Source: Candidatus Flexicrinis proximus
Lineage (GTDB): Bacteria; Chloroflexota; Anaerolineae; Aggregatilineales; Phototrophicaceae
Reading direction: 5' to 3'
DNA length: 64,000 nt
Assembly (NCBI GenBank): GCA_016712885.1
Contig: JADJQF010000018.1
Coordinates: 104,245-168,244 of the forward strand
Below are positions 17,707 through 28,800 of this stretch, piece by piece (positions within the stretch are counted from its first letter, which is position 1; each line of letters starts with the position of its first letter). The notes beneath the pieces were generated by a model, which saw only the letters and a program-made list of their open reading frames with translations, searched no databases and was not told the DNA's origin. Position numbers and translations under genes: made by a program.

Positions 17707-18948
17707 CTAGTCGTCTGACTTGTCTTTGCCGTTCCCATTGCCGTTGCCGCGGTTTCCGTTTCCGTTCCCGCCGTCATTGCCGTTGCCATTCCCGTTACCG
17801 CCGCTGTTGCCATTGCCGTTGCCGCGTCCGGGGTTGCCATCTTCAGCTGCATCGTCGGACTTGTCAGGCTTGCCGCGGCCGTTACCCCGAACACGCTCCT
17901 GCGCGTCTTCTTCGTCAAAGCGCGTCTTGCCAGAGAAGAAGTCGCCCGGATGCAGCCCGCGATCCTTCATCAGCTTGCCCCAACCGCCTTCGCCGTTTTT
18001 GAACGCGTCGAGCATGTCTGCGGCGTCCTCACCCAGCTCCTCAGCAAGCCGGAGCGCGATGATGATCTGGCCGAAACCGAAGCCGTCGCACTTCCACTCC
18101 ATTACCGTTTCGTAGTCGAGTTCCCATTCGTTCGCGATCCGCGTGCCGACCGGATGTGCGCTGGTGCCGACACAGCCGCGGTCTTCGTTATCGTCGTCGT
18201 CGTCGCAGGCATTGCCCACGCCGTCCTCGTCACCGTCGGCCTGGCCCGGGTTGGCGACCAGCGGGCAGTTGTCTTCGCTGTCCACTACGCCGTCTTCGTC
18301 GCTGTCCATCTGGTCAGGATCACAGGCATTGCCGATCCCGTCCGCGTCAATATCGGCCTGGCCCGGATTGGCGACCAGCGGGCAGTTATCGACGCTGTCG
18401 AACACGCCGTCTTCGTCAGTGTCCATCTGGTCGGGGTCGCAGGCATCGCCCACGCCGTCCGCGTCAATATCGGCCTGGTCGGCGTTCGCGTCCAGCGGGC
18501 AGTTGTCGGCGCTGTCTACCACGCCGTCTTCGTCAGTGTCCATCTGGTCGGGGTCGCAGGCATCGCCCACGCCATCCGCGTCGATGTCGGCCTGATCCGG
18601 GTTGGCGACTTCAGGACAGTTGTCCTCGTCGTCATCAATGCCGTCTTCATCGCTGTCGACGACGAATTCGAAGGCGACCGTGAAGAACGTGTCGTCGTTC
18701 AGGAAGTAGCCGGTGAGCTTGACTTTATCGCCGACTTCAAGAGTCGACGGGTTAAAAGCGCCCGCCGGCGCGATCTTGATACCATCGACAATGATGCCGT
18801 CGTCGTCGATTGACTCTACGACGCCGATCAGCTCGACGAGTGCATTCTCTTCTTCTGTATCCTGCGCCAGAGCAGGCATAACCGCGCCCGCCGTCAGGAT
18901 TGCGAGCAGAAGCGCTGCCCACATGAACCGCTTTGTGATAAGGGTCAT
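17707..18948 (-). CDS. Secreted thrombospondin type 3 repeat protein
   Basis: The 413-residue protein has a signal peptide (to ALAQD) and an N-terminal DUF5666-like beta-barrel (VELIGVVESIDDDGIIVDG). Four or five thrombospondin type 3 calcium-binding repeats follow, each of the form DxDxDGVxDxxDNCP..ANxxQADxDxDGVGDACD. Then come a helical segment and a Gly/Asn-rich low-complexity tail ending GKDKSDD. TSP3 repeats bind Ca2+ cooperatively, so the protein is probably an extracellular calcium-stabilised spacer or surface protein. The start has a near-perfect GGAGG site 4 bases upstream. The repeats are nearly identical at the DNA level (108-bp units), pointing to recent expansion. Confidence 0.88.
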   Translation of the reverse strand: MTLITKRFMWAALLLAILTAGAVMPALAQDTEEENALVELIGVVESIDDDGIIVDGIKIAPAGAFNPSTLEVGDKVKLTGYFLNDDTFFTVAFEFVVDSDEDGIDDDEDNCPEVANPDQADIDADGVGDACDPDQMDTDEDGVVDSADNCPLDANADQADIDADGVGDACDPDQMDTDEDGVFDSVDNCPLVANPGQADIDADGIGNACDPDQMDSDEDGVVDSEDNCPLVANPGQADGDEDGVGNACDDDDDNEDRGCVGTSAHPVGTRIANEWELDYETVMEWKCDGFGFGQIIIALRLAEELGEDAADMLDAFKNGEGGWGKLMKDRGLHPGDFFSGKTRFDEEDAQERVRGNGRGKPDKSDDAAEDGNPGRGNGNGNSGGNGNGNGNDGGNGNGNRGNGNGNGKDKSDD

Positions 18949-19213
18949 AATACCTCCGATAGACTGTTACGTCCGATAAACCGCTGCACCAGGCCGAACG
19001 TTGTAAATATAGGACAGAAGTATGGAATCATCCGCGGTTTTCAGATCTGGCATTGGCCTGCGCTTATCCGCAGGCATTCGCCAACGCTTGCTCAATGGCC
19101 GCGGCTAATCCAGGCGTGATGAAACCCTCGCCGCGCCTGTGTTTATAAGGGCTGGATGGGGGGAAGTTAGTGTTTGCGGGTTATAGGGGCGATCGGCAGC
19201 CGCCGCCAGATCA

Positions 19214-19246
19214 GAAAAACAGCCGGGACTCTCCAGCCCCGGCTGT
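19214..19246 (-). terminator. Terminator of the alpha-mannosidase gene
   Basis: On the minus strand ACAGCCGGG pairs with CCCGGCTGT and is followed by a TTTTT run. It lies just past the stop of the mannosidase gene at 19258, a canonical intrinsic terminator. Confidence 0.8.
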
Positions 19247-19257
19247 CAGCGCTTTTC

Positions 19258-22200
19258 TCACTTTGCCGGGATGATCCGCAGCGTCACGATCTGATACGGC
19301 TTGATGTCGAAACTGACCCTGCGTCCTTCGGAAACCGCTGGCTCGGGTTGTTCTTCCAGCAGATTAACGATAAAGGCCTCAGCCACGTCGAAACCGATAT
19401 TCAGGACAGCCTTACCGCGGGAGCGCTCGTTTTCGTACAGGCGGACGATCAGCCCGTTTCCGTCCTCCGCCTGTTTGATCGTTTCGATGATGACGTTAGC
19501 AGGAGTCACCGTGGCGAGCGGTTCCGCGGCCGCGGCGATAGCCGCGCGGCTTCCGCCCACACGCTGCACGATCAGCGGGTCGTTGAGGTCATAGGCGGCC
19601 GCCACGACTCCGCTGTTTCGCCAGTCCCCCTGGTGCGGATACAGACTGTAGCAGAAGCGGTGTAGCCCCTGATCGGCGTGAGGGTCGGGCATCGTCGCGC
19701 TCTTCAGCAGCGACAGGCGGATGACATTGTCGTGGACGTCGTGGCCATACTTGCAGTCGTTGAGCAGCGCGACGCCGTAATTCCCCTCGCTCAGATCGAC
19801 CCACTTGTGGGCGCAGGTCTCGAACCGGGCAAGATCCCACGAGGTGTTGCTGTGCGTTGGGCGCTGGACGTTGCCCCACTGCACGTCGAACGTCGCCACC
19901 GGACTGAGAACGCCGACCGGGAAGGCGGCTTTGACCAGGATGTGCTGCTCGTGCCAGTCGATTTCGGTGTCGAAGTCGATCCGGCGGCTCCCGGCAGACA
20001 GATAAACCGTCTGCCGGATACTGCTGCTGCGGTAGGTCCGTTCGATCTCGACGGCCGCCCGAATCGGTCCCGTTTCTATGACCGTGATGCGCTGTAGGCC
20101 GCCGATCTTCTCCGTGCGGTCTTCGTAGAAGATGTCGATGTCCCAGGCGTCGTAGTTCATCGGCCGGTCTTCGAAGGCCAGCAGCGCATTCCCGATCGCG
20201 CCCGGCGCGAGGACATCACGTTGCTCCGCCTTGTCGAACACGCGTGAGACATCGCCCTCTGCGTTGAGTTCGACGCGGAGGAATTCGTTTTCGAGGGTGA
20301 TCAGACCGCCGTTTTGCGTCACGCTCACTCTGGCGGCAGTGGGTACATCCTGCCCGCCGGCGACCGTCACCGCGTTCAGCGTATAAGGCGCCGTGAAGAT
20401 GCCGACCAGCGTGCCGCCGCGGACGTCCTGCGTCGCCAGAACCTGTCCGTCTGCAAGCCGCAGCCCCGACTCCGGCGCGAGTTTTTCCGGCCACAGACCG
20501 GTACGCCAGCCGCCGAAGGCGGTCGGGTTGACGATCATCAGCGCCGATTCCGCCGGCAGGGTATGCGCCAGCGCCGCAATTGCTTCGTCGCGCACCTTCT
20601 CGCCGATCTGACGGACGGCAGCGTAATCGCGCGCGCTGTCAACATATACCTGCTCGATGGACGATCCCGGCAGGATGTCGTGGAACTGGTTCAGGCACAC
20701 CAGCTCCCAGGCTTTCTGCAGGTCGTCGTGCGGATAGGCATGACCTGTCCTGAGCGCGGCATACGCAGCCAAGAACTCGGCGTCGTGCAGCAGAAACTCG
20801 CTCTTGCGGTTGTTGCGCTTGGTGCGCGCCTGGCTGGTATACGTGCCGCGGTGGTATTCCAGATAGAACTCGCCGTTCCACACCGGCAGCTCGGCGGAGA
20901 CTTCTGCCTCAACTCGCGCCATGTACTCAGCGATTGTCCCGGCGCGAACGCGCGGCGCACCCGCGTGATTTGAAAAGCGGTCCAGATTTTCCAGCATCTC
21001 ACGGGTCGGACCGCCGCCACCATCTCCATAGCCGTAGGCGGTGATCAACTCGTTATAGGTCTCTTTCTGGCGGAAATTCTCCCAGGTGCCGAAGATTTCC
21101 GGCGCGTCCATCTTCCCGTTGTAGGTGGTCGAGTAGGGCAGATATTCGTTGCCCTCGGTCGTCGTGAGAAAGTGTGTCAGCACGCGCGTCCCGTCCAACC
21201 CCTGCCACCACAAGAGCTGGTGCGGCATCTGGTTATACTGGTTCCAGCTCATCTTGTGGGTGATGAAATACTTCATCCCGGCCAGTTTGATGAGCTGTGG
21301 CAGCGCCCAACTGTAGCCGAAGGTGTCCGGCAGCCACAGCACGGGGGTATCCACGGGACCGAAATGCTTACGGAAGTAGCCGCGGCCGAGCAGGAACTGC
21401 CGCGCAAGCGATTCGGCGCCGATGGCGTTGCAGTCCGGCTCGACCCAGGTACCGCCCATGGCTTCCCAGCGTCCTTCGGCCACCCGCGCCTTGATCTGCT
21501 CGAAAATCTCCGGGTAATGCTGTTCGGTGTAGGCGTAAAGCTGCGCCTGCGATTGGGAAAACCGGTAGTCCGGGAAGTCCTCCATCAGCCGCAGAACGTT
21601 GCTAAAGGTGCGGCCAGCTTTGCGTACGGTCTGGTCAAGCGTCCACAGCCAGGCAACGTCGATATGTGCGTGCCCGACGCCGATGATGTCTACATCCATC
21701 GGTGCGCCCGCCAGCTCGATGCCCCGGATCAGTGCGTCCAGCGCGGCCGGCACGCTCTCGTAAAATGCGTCTGAACCCAGCGGATCGCGCGTATCGAGGA
21801 TAACGAATGCGGCATCGAGCGCGTTCAGGAGCCGGTCTTTGGCCGTGGCGCTGTCATCCAGCTGCTTTGTTACATCGAGGGCGACCCGTGCCGCAGCGAT
21901 CAGATCGCGTGTCGGCGGGTGGATTTGCACGACGGCGCATTCCTTCATCTGCAGCCGCCCGTAATTGCCGCGCCCGGACCAGCCATGCAGCGCAAGGCGG
22001 TGCGTCTGTCCATCGTTCACCCGCGCCGGAAGCATAATTTCGCGGTGGTGCCGGTCGGCCGATGCGTACGGCTGACCGTCCAGGTAGGCAAGGGCTTCTG
22101 GATGGCTGAAGTCCTTCGCATCGCCGATTGGCAGGGTTAGCGCTTTGGGCGCGTCGGCATCCCAGCCTGCCGGGACCTGAAACTCGCCGCGCAGCATGAA

Positions 22201-22407
22201 ATCGGTCAGCGGCGTCGCCCAAAAGGCGCCCGGTTCAATCGTCGCCCAATCCGTTGTGTCGGCGTCCAGCGGCGGTGGGCTGACCGGCCCGGCAAGGACT
22301 TTGTATTTGAAAGCGCCAAGGGGCTGACGGCGCCGATATACCAGCGGCTCGATCAGGCTCAAGCGCTGTGAGATTTTCTGAGAGGTCCAGCGGATCTTAT
22401 GCGACAC
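19258..22407 (-). CDS. GH38 alpha-mannosidase
   Basis: The 1049-residue protein is a full-length GH38 alpha-mannosidase. It has the zinc-binding motif VGHAHIDVAWLW, the conserved WVEPDCN motif, the catalytic nucleophile region LWLPDTFGYSWALPQL, and the C-terminal beta-sandwich domains. The family removes alpha-mannose residues from glycans with retention, using Zn2+. I place the start at the GTG at 22407 (VSHKIRWTSQKI): AGGAG lies 8 bases upstream, and the extra 50 residues of the longer frame do not resemble the family. There is no signal peptide, so it is probably cytoplasmic and acts on imported oligosaccharides. It has its own terminator and no operon partner. Confidence 0.92.
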   Translation of the reverse strand: MSHKIRWTSQKISQRLSLIEPLVYRRRQPLGAFKYKVLAGPVSPPPLDADTTDWATIEPGAFWATPLTDFMLRGEFQVPAGWDADAPKALTLPIGDAKDFSHPEALAYLDGQPYASADRHHREIMLPARVNDGQTHRLALHGWSGRGNYGRLQMKECAVVQIHPPTRDLIAAARVALDVTKQLDDSATAKDRLLNALDAAFVILDTRDPLGSDAFYESVPAALDALIRGIELAGAPMDVDIIGVGHAHIDVAWLWTLDQTVRKAGRTFSNVLRLMEDFPDYRFSQSQAQLYAYTEQHYPEIFEQIKARVAEGRWEAMGGTWVEPDCNAIGAESLARQFLLGRGYFRKHFGPVDTPVLWLPDTFGYSWALPQLIKLAGMKYFITHKMSWNQYNQMPHQLLWWQGLDGTRVLTHFLTTTEGNEYLPYSTTYNGKMDAPEIFGTWENFRQKETYNELITAYGYGDGGGGPTREMLENLDRFSNHAGAPRVRAGTIAEYMARVEAEVSAELPVWNGEFYLEYHRGTYTSQARTKRNNRKSEFLLHDAEFLAAYAALRTGHAYPHDDLQKAWELVCLNQFHDILPGSSIEQVYVDSARDYAAVRQIGEKVRDEAIAALAHTLPAESALMIVNPTAFGGWRTGLWPEKLAPESGLRLADGQVLATQDVRGGTLVGIFTAPYTLNAVTVAGGQDVPTAARVSVTQNGGLITLENEFLRVELNAEGDVSRVFDKAEQRDVLAPGAIGNALLAFEDRPMNYDAWDIDIFYEDRTEKIGGLQRITVIETGPIRAAVEIERTYRSSSIRQTVYLSAGSRRIDFDTEIDWHEQHILVKAAFPVGVLSPVATFDVQWGNVQRPTHSNTSWDLARFETCAHKWVDLSEGNYGVALLNDCKYGHDVHDNVIRLSLLKSATMPDPHADQGLHRFCYSLYPHQGDWRNSGVVAAAYDLNDPLIVQRVGGSRAAIAAAAEPLATVTPANVIIETIKQAEDGNGLIVRLYENERSRGKAVLNIGFDVAEAFIVNLLEEQPEPAVSEGRRVSFDIKPYQIVTLRIIPAK

Positions 22408-22540
22408 AGTACAGGCTCCTAAAAAGTCTTGGCCAGGCTCAAGAGTTTGACGAACAGAGTATAACCCGCACAGGCCGGGACGGCGGTTCCAATGGATACC
22501 AAATACCTCCTGGACGAGCAAGCGGGGAGCGCGGGAAACG

Positions 22541-22566
22541 AAAAGGCCGCTGAACACTCAGCGGCC
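22541..22566 (-). terminator. Terminator downstream of the giant DUF11 gene
   Basis: On the minus strand the perfect 9-bp stem GGCCGCTGA/TCAGCGGCC with a 4-base loop is followed by TTTTCG. It lies between the giant gene's stop (22733) and the mannosidase start (22407). Confidence 0.7.
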
Positions 22567-22628
22567 CTCCGTTCTCGATGACGTATAGGCTGTTTGGCGG
22601 CTGCGCCCTCACACCCGGCCCCCTGACC

Positions 22629-22722
22629 GGCGAATTGAACGGGTCTGCCCGTTCAATTCGCTTTGGGAGGTGCAGGAGTGCAAACTCCTGCCGGGGTTGG
22701 GGGTGGAACCCCCAGAAAGTAC
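22629..22722 (-). repeat. Hairpin-array repeat, partial copy C (modules 0-2)
   Basis: On the minus strand the copy reads hairpin 0 (GGGGGTTCCACCCCC), hairpin 1 (GGCAGGAGTTTGCACTCCTGC-type) and a perfect 14-bp hairpin 2, GCGAATTGAACGGG pairing with CCCGTTCAATTCGC. The later modules are missing. The stem sequence of hairpin 2 differs from the other copies but is fully self-complementary. It abuts the stop codon of the giant gene. Confidence 0.75.
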
Positions 22723-22732
22723 AAAATCCGCT

Positions 22733-24714
22733 CTACCGCCTGAAGCCCGCGGGGGCATCCGGCGGCGGCAGTATGCCCGACGACGACGGTGTGAGACCCC
22801 GGGGCGCAGGCGTGTCGATGAGCGAGACATCGTCGACATAGATCACGCCGTTGGCGTTACCGATCATGAACATTGCTCTGACCTTCGTTACGCGCTGCGC
22901 CAGCGTGAGGGACACGCTCAGCGGTGTGTAATCGTAGGTCCCGGCGGGGATGGCTATGTGCACCTTTTCGATCGTGCTGTCCAGGTAGACGACCTTGATC
23001 CGCATCTTTGCGCCAGGCTGGAAGTTCGAGGCCTTGATCTGTGCCGACAGCGTCAGAGTGTCTCCCGCGAAACCCCACGCCGGAGTCTTGATGATCTGCT
23101 GGAGGATGCGCCTGACGTAGTTCGGACCGTTGAACTTGAACCGGAAGGCGCAGTCGCCATCGGCGACGGTAATCGTCGGTGACGTGGAAATGCACATCCG
23201 GCTGTCTTTACTGGTCAGTTCGATATCCTTCCAGTTCGCCGCGCGACCGCTGCTCGCTCCGGCCACTTCAAAGCTTGGGTTCAGCAGCAGGTTTACCGGA
23301 TTGTCGTTGTCGGCGATGTTGACCAGCACACTGGCGATGACCACGGTGTCGTAGCTGCCGCCCGCCGCGCTGTGGGCGATGTTACCCGTATGCGCGCCTT
23401 CCACGGCCAAGTCATCGACAGCGGTAACGGTCACCGTCTGCGCGATATTCCAGTCTGCCGTTGTGAAGGTCAGCGTTGGCGCGTCGGTAGTCACCTGGCT
23501 GTCAGGCGTGAGAGTGACGGTCACCGTTCCGGTGGGCGCGTCGCTCAGAACGACGGTGTACTGACCCGTCGCGCCGCCTTCATCCGCGTTGACCGTGGTC
23601 GGCGTGATGTTGACGCTCACTGCGATCAGCGTATCGGTATCCGTCGCCGAGTTATTCGCCGGGTTCGGGTCGGTCACGCCGCCTGGCGCTGCTACTGTCG
23701 CCGTGTTGGAGAGCGATCCGGTCGCCGCCGCGCTGATTGTCGCGCTGACGGTGTAGGTCACGCTGCCGCCGGCTGGCAGGTTGACGGTGTCGTTGATGTT
23801 GCCTGCGCCTGCCGCCGTGCAGGTGCCGCCACCGGCGCCCACACACGTCCAGGTACCCGTCAGGACCGCCGGGAAGGTGTCCGCGACTGTCGCGCCGGAT
23901 GCATTGCTTGGCCCGGCATTGCTGGCGGTGATCGTGTAGGTCACGCTGCCGCCGATGATCGCTGATGTCACGCCGTCGGTCTTGGTGATGCTCAGATCGG
24001 CCTGCGGCGTCAATGTGTCGGTATCGGTGGCGCTGTTGTTAGCCGGGTTCGGGTCAGTCACTGGGGACGAGACCGTCGCTGTGTTGGAGAGCGATCCGGT
24101 CGCCGCCGCGCTGATTGTCGCGCTGACGGTGTAGGTCACGCTGCCACCTGCCGGCAGGTTGACGGTGTCGTTGATGTTGCCTGCGCCTGCCGCCGTGCAG
24201 GTGCCGCCACCGGCGCCCACACACGTCCAGGTACCCGTCAGGACCGCCGGGAAGGTGTCCGCGACTGTCGCGCCAGGGGCATCGCTTGGCCCGGCGTTCG
24301 CCGCGGTGATGGTGTAAGTCACACTTCCGCCTGGAACGGCGCTCACCACGCCGTCAGTCTTGGTGATAGTCAGATCGGCCGATCCGCCCAGCGTATCGGT
24401 ATCCGTCGCCGCGTTGTTGGCCGGGTTCGGGTCAGTCACTGGGGACGAGACCGTCGCAGTGTTGGAGAGCGATCCGGTCGCCGCCGCGCTGATTGTCGCG
24501 CTGACGGTGTAGGTCACGCTGCCGCCTACCGGCAGGTTGACGGTATCGCTGATGTTGCCCGCGCCTGCCGCCGTACACGTCCCGCCGCCCGCGCCGACGC
24601 ACGTCCAGGTGCCGGTCAGGATCGCCGGGAAGGTGTCGGCGACCGTCGCGCCGGGGGCATCGCTCGGCCCGGCGTTGCTGGCGGTGATGGTGTAGGTGAC
24701 ACTGCCGCCCGGGT
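22733..24714 (-). CDS. C-terminal part of the giant secreted DUF11/nuclease protein (frameshifted from the upstream part)
   Basis: This frame continues the gene that begins at 32786. It encodes the last two and a half DUF11 repeats (ADLTITKTDGVVSAVPGGSV and similar) and a Calx-beta-like segment (VSVNITPTTVNADEGGATGQ). It ends in a CenC-like binding module beginning NLLLNPSFEVAG and ending VIYVDDVSL. The frame has no start of its own. It is separated from the upstream frame by two apparent single-base losses, near 24710 and near 24816, as shown by alignment to the neighbouring repeats. A short stretch between them reads in the third frame. Whether the losses are biological or sequencing errors cannot be told from one sequence. 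Confidence 0.8.
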
Positions 24715-25890
24715 CGCTGAAACCACGCCGTCGGTCTTGGTGATGCTCAGATCGGCGGATCCACCCAGCGTATCGGTATCGGTGGCCGCGTTGTTGGCCG
24801 GGTTGGGGTCGGTGACGGGGACGAGACGGTCGCGGTATTGGAGAGCGTGCCGGTGGCCGCCGCGCTGATGGTAGCCGTGACGGTATAGGTCACGCTGCCG
24901 CCAGCCGGCAGGTTCACCGTATCGCTGATGTTGCCCGCGCCAGCGGCCGTGCAGGTGCCGCCGCCCGCGCCGACACAGGTCCAGGTACCGGTCAGGATCG
25001 CCGGGAAGGTATCGGCGACGGTCGCGCCGGGGGCATTGCTTGGCCCGGCGTTGCTGGCGGTGATGGTGTAGGTCACGCTGCCGCCCGGTGTCGCACTAGT
25101 CACGCCGTCGGTCTTGGTGATGCTGAGATCGGCCTGCGGGGTGAGCGTATCGACATCGGTGGCCGAGTTATTGGCCGGGTTCGGGTCGGTGACGGCGGGC
25201 GTGACGGTGGCGGTGTTGCTGAGCGTGCCGGTTGCCGCCGCGCTGATGGTCGCGCTGACGGTGTAGGTCACGCTGCCACCGGCGGGCAGATTGACGATGT
25301 CGCTGATGTTGCCTGAACCCACCGCCGGACAGGTGCCGCCGCCCGCGCCGACGCACGTCCAGGCGCCGGTCAGGATTGCCGGGAAGGTATCGGCCACCGT
25401 CGCAACAGGGGAATTGCTTGGCCCGGCGTTGCTGGCGGTGATGGTGTAGGTCACGATGCCGCCCGGAACCTCCGTCGTGACGCCGTCGGTCTTGGTGATG
25501 CTCAGATCGGCCTGCGGCGTCAGCGTATCGCTATCGGTGGCCGAGTTATTGGCCGGGTTCGGGTCGGTGACGGCGGACGAGACCGTGGCTGTGTTGACCA
25601 GTGAGCCGGTGGCCGCCGCGCTGATCGTCGCGCTGACGGTGTAGGTCACGCTGCCGCCTACCGGCAGGTTGACGGTATCGCTGATGTTGCCCGCGCCTGC
25701 CGCCGTACACGTCCCGCCACCGGCGCCGACGCACGTCCAGGTGCCGGTCAAGATCGCCGGGAAGGTGTCCGCGACAGTCGCGCCGACGACCGGATCTGGC
25801 CCAGCGTTGCTGGCGGTGATGGTGTAGGTGACACTGCCACCAGGTGTCGCGCTGGTCACGCCGTCGGTCTTGGTGATGGTCAGATCGGCC
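23640..25890 (-). repeat. Tandem array of six DUF11 repeats
   Basis: Six units of about 370-380 bp, each encoding about 125 residues of a DUF11 (Ig-like) domain, follow each other. Their shared ITKTDGV codons start near 25.86, 25.48, 25.10, 24.73, 24.35 and 23.97 kb. The units are nearly identical over long DNA stretches, so the array expanded recently and is prone to recombination and misassembly. Confidence 0.9.
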
Positions 25891-28800
25891 GACATACCAG
25901 TCAGGTTCAACCCCACGATGACCGGATCATGGTCAGACACCCGGAACTCGTTTGCGGCATACAGGCTCACCAACTGACCCGCGGATTTGAACTCAGTGTT
26001 GTAGTCCAGCACGCTCGGCTCGTCGGCGTTGATGTGGTATTCCGCCGCGCCTGTCACCTGTGTCGCCATGCTGCTGTTGGCCAGCGCATGATCGAGGTAG
26101 CCCGACTGGCCGTCGAACACATACGAGTACACCACATTGCCCGGACCGCCGTACAGCGCGATCAGGTTGGTATAGCCGCTGCCAGTCAGGAAGGTGATCG
26201 GGTCTTCGGCCGCGTAGCTGTTCAGGTCGCCCAGGATCAGATAATCCGGGTCGGTCGTGCCGGTCGGGTTGGTCGCCAGCCAGGTGAGCAGCGCGGCGGC
26301 CGCGCGTTCGCGGTCGGCGTTCCAGCAGCCCTGACCGTCGCCAGTGTCGTAGTTCTCGCCGTAGGTCGGATCGGTATAGTTCGGGTCGGCAGGCAGCGGG
26401 CATGAACCCTTCGACTTAAAGTGGTTCGCCACCATCGTGAACTGGCCGCCGGTTGCCACACTGGCGAAGGTCTGCGCCAGCGCCGGACGCGTGTTCCGGT
26501 TAAACGGATCGACGTTGTCCAGCACCGCGAATGCGCCGACCGGCGTCACCACTGCGGGCCGGTAGATCATGCCGACGCGGATCGCGTCCGTCCCGATGCG
26601 CCCCGTGTTGATGAAGGCATAGGTGCCCGGCGCGGTCGCCGCGTTGAGGCCGTTCACCAGGTCCTCGATGGCTGTGGTCGCCCCATTCAGGCCGCCGTTA
26701 TCGTTGGGAACGTCGTTTTCCAGCTCGTTGACGCCCAGCACCGCCGGGTTGATTTCGAGGATCGCCGCGATGGTTTTGTCGCGCTGGCGGGTGAACTCGG
26801 TGGCATTGTTGGCACCGCGGCAGTTGCTGTTCACAAACGTGCCGTTCAGGTAGCAGGCCGTAAAGTTGTTGAAGTAGTTCAGCAAGTTCAGGCTGCCGGC
26901 CGTCAGTGTGCCGCCAACAACTGGGGCGGCGGCCGGGCGCGGATTGGCTGGCGTGAAGGACACCGGGGCCGTCGGATTCAGACGATAGCGGAACGGGTTC
27001 GTGTTGGTCGACGTGCCGTTGCCGAACCGGCTGTTAGCCTGTGTATAGACACCCGTCACGCTGGCGACCGTGTCGCCGTGGCGCACGGTGTTCGACGCGC
27101 TCAAGGCTGGCGCCGGATAGAGGATCGGGTCAACATTCTGCAGCTTGCGCCCGTCATCCAGCAGGATGCGGCTGCGGTTATTCAGGTCCTGCTGCGCGAT
27201 GGCCGCCGCGCCTGGCGTCAGGTAGTTGGTCGGCTGGAACAGACGGCCGCCGACCGACAGGCTGATCTCGTTGTAGCGCCCAAGCGTGAACAGTTCCGTG
27301 ACGCTCAGCGTCTGGTTAAACGTCACCAGCATGCCTTCGTAACGTTCCTGCTCGTTCAGCGTCGCAAACGGCAGCGTGACCACGGTCGGGGTGACAGCCG
27401 CCAGATTGCCGCACAGCGTGACGGCGGTGGCGGTGATTTCGGTCTCGGTGGTGCTGCTCAGCCCGGACGGGGTGACCAGCGAGAAGTTCTGGGCGAATTC
27501 CGAGACCGTGCCGGTCACGCGGACATAGTCGCCGGCGTTGACCGCGAGCAGCGCGGGCGACGGATCATAGATGTAGATGCCGTCCGAGGTGGCAGAGTTG
27601 CCGTCCCCGGCTGGGTCCTGGATATAGAAGCCATCCCACTGGCCGCTGGCCTGACCGTCGAAGGTCACAACGCCGTCGACCGTGAACGGCCCGGCAAGGC
27701 CGTACTTCGCGCCGCCGTCCTGCAGCTCGTAGATGCGATCCGGGGCCGCGCCGCACACCAGCGGACTGTTGGTCTGCTTCTCGTAGGCGCCCATATCGAC
27801 GATCGGGGCGGCTCCCAAACCGGTATCCGTCACGCCGGTATCGTTGTAGAAGCGGGTGAAGCCGGGCAGGTCGTTGGTGATGCCGCCGGGCACGAGCGCG
27901 TTGTCCCCGGCATCGATCGCGACGCTGTAATGGGCCAGGCGGTAATCGCCGCCGGTGGTCGGGGCGTTATCGCTGGCGTCCAGCAGGCTGACGAACGACG
28001 GATCCACCCCGACGATGCTGCTGCTGCTGGAGGTGACGCCACCGTCGATTTCCGGGCTGGTTGGCGCTTCGTTGCCATACACCACGCTGTTGCTGAGATT
28101 CAGGGTGAATATGCCGGCGTTGGCAATGCCGCCGCCGATTGAGGCCGCATAGTTGCCGGCGATCGTCGAATTGGCGACGGTGAGCACCCCGCGGTTCCGG
28201 ATGCCGCCGCCGGTGTTATCCGCCAGGTTTCCGGAAATCAGGCTGTTGGTGACGCTCAGGGTGCCGGTGGAGCTGCTGAACACGGCGCCCCCGTACATGC
28301 CGTGGTTTCCGGAGAGCACGCTGCTGATGAGCGTCAGGGTGCCATCGTTGTAAATCGCGCCGCCATCGGACGTCAATCCGGCGCCGAAACCGTTGGTTAG
28401 AGTCACACGGTTAAGCGTGAGGCTCTGGCCGGGCATGACCTGGAAGAAGCGGAAGTTGCTCGCGCTCGCGCGGGTGATGGTGCCGCTCTGGATGGTGATC
28501 GTGCTGGAAATGGCCGGCAGGCCAAGCCCGCTTGACACGGCGTCGGTCAGGGTGATGATCTGGTCGTTCAGGCTGATGATATCCGCCGTGCCGTTGGCGT
28601 TGGCGCAGGTGATCGCCTGAACCAGCTCGGCCGGGGTGTTGCCCGTCATCGTATACGGGAAGGTGTAGAGCGTGCAGACGTCGTCGTCGTTGGTGATCGT
28701 GCCCATGCCCTGCGCGTCGACCGGCGCCGCGTTGACGATGTTGGTCAGGTTGACGAAGAACGTCTCGTTGGGCTCTGGCGCGGTATCGCCGTTGACAAGC

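Noticed and set aside
18150..18650. Regular 108-bp direct repeats resembling a CRISPR-like array
   Set aside because: They are in-frame thrombospondin type 3 repeats within a coding gene, with no unique spacers and no cas genes.
22408..22557. 50-residue N-terminal extension of the alpha-mannosidase
   Set aside because: It overlaps the terminator region of the neighbouring gene and does not resemble GH38 N-termini. A GTG with a good ribosome site lies at 22407.
23640..25890. Large tandem repeats that could suggest a satellite or CRISPR
   Set aside because: The 370-380-bp units encode DUF11 domains in frame, so this is a protein repeat array.
26421..28142. Long plus-strand frame antisense to the nuclease/beta-helix gene
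   Set aside because: It is a high-GC shadow frame with no domain. The minus strand encodes complete nuclease motifs over the same interval.
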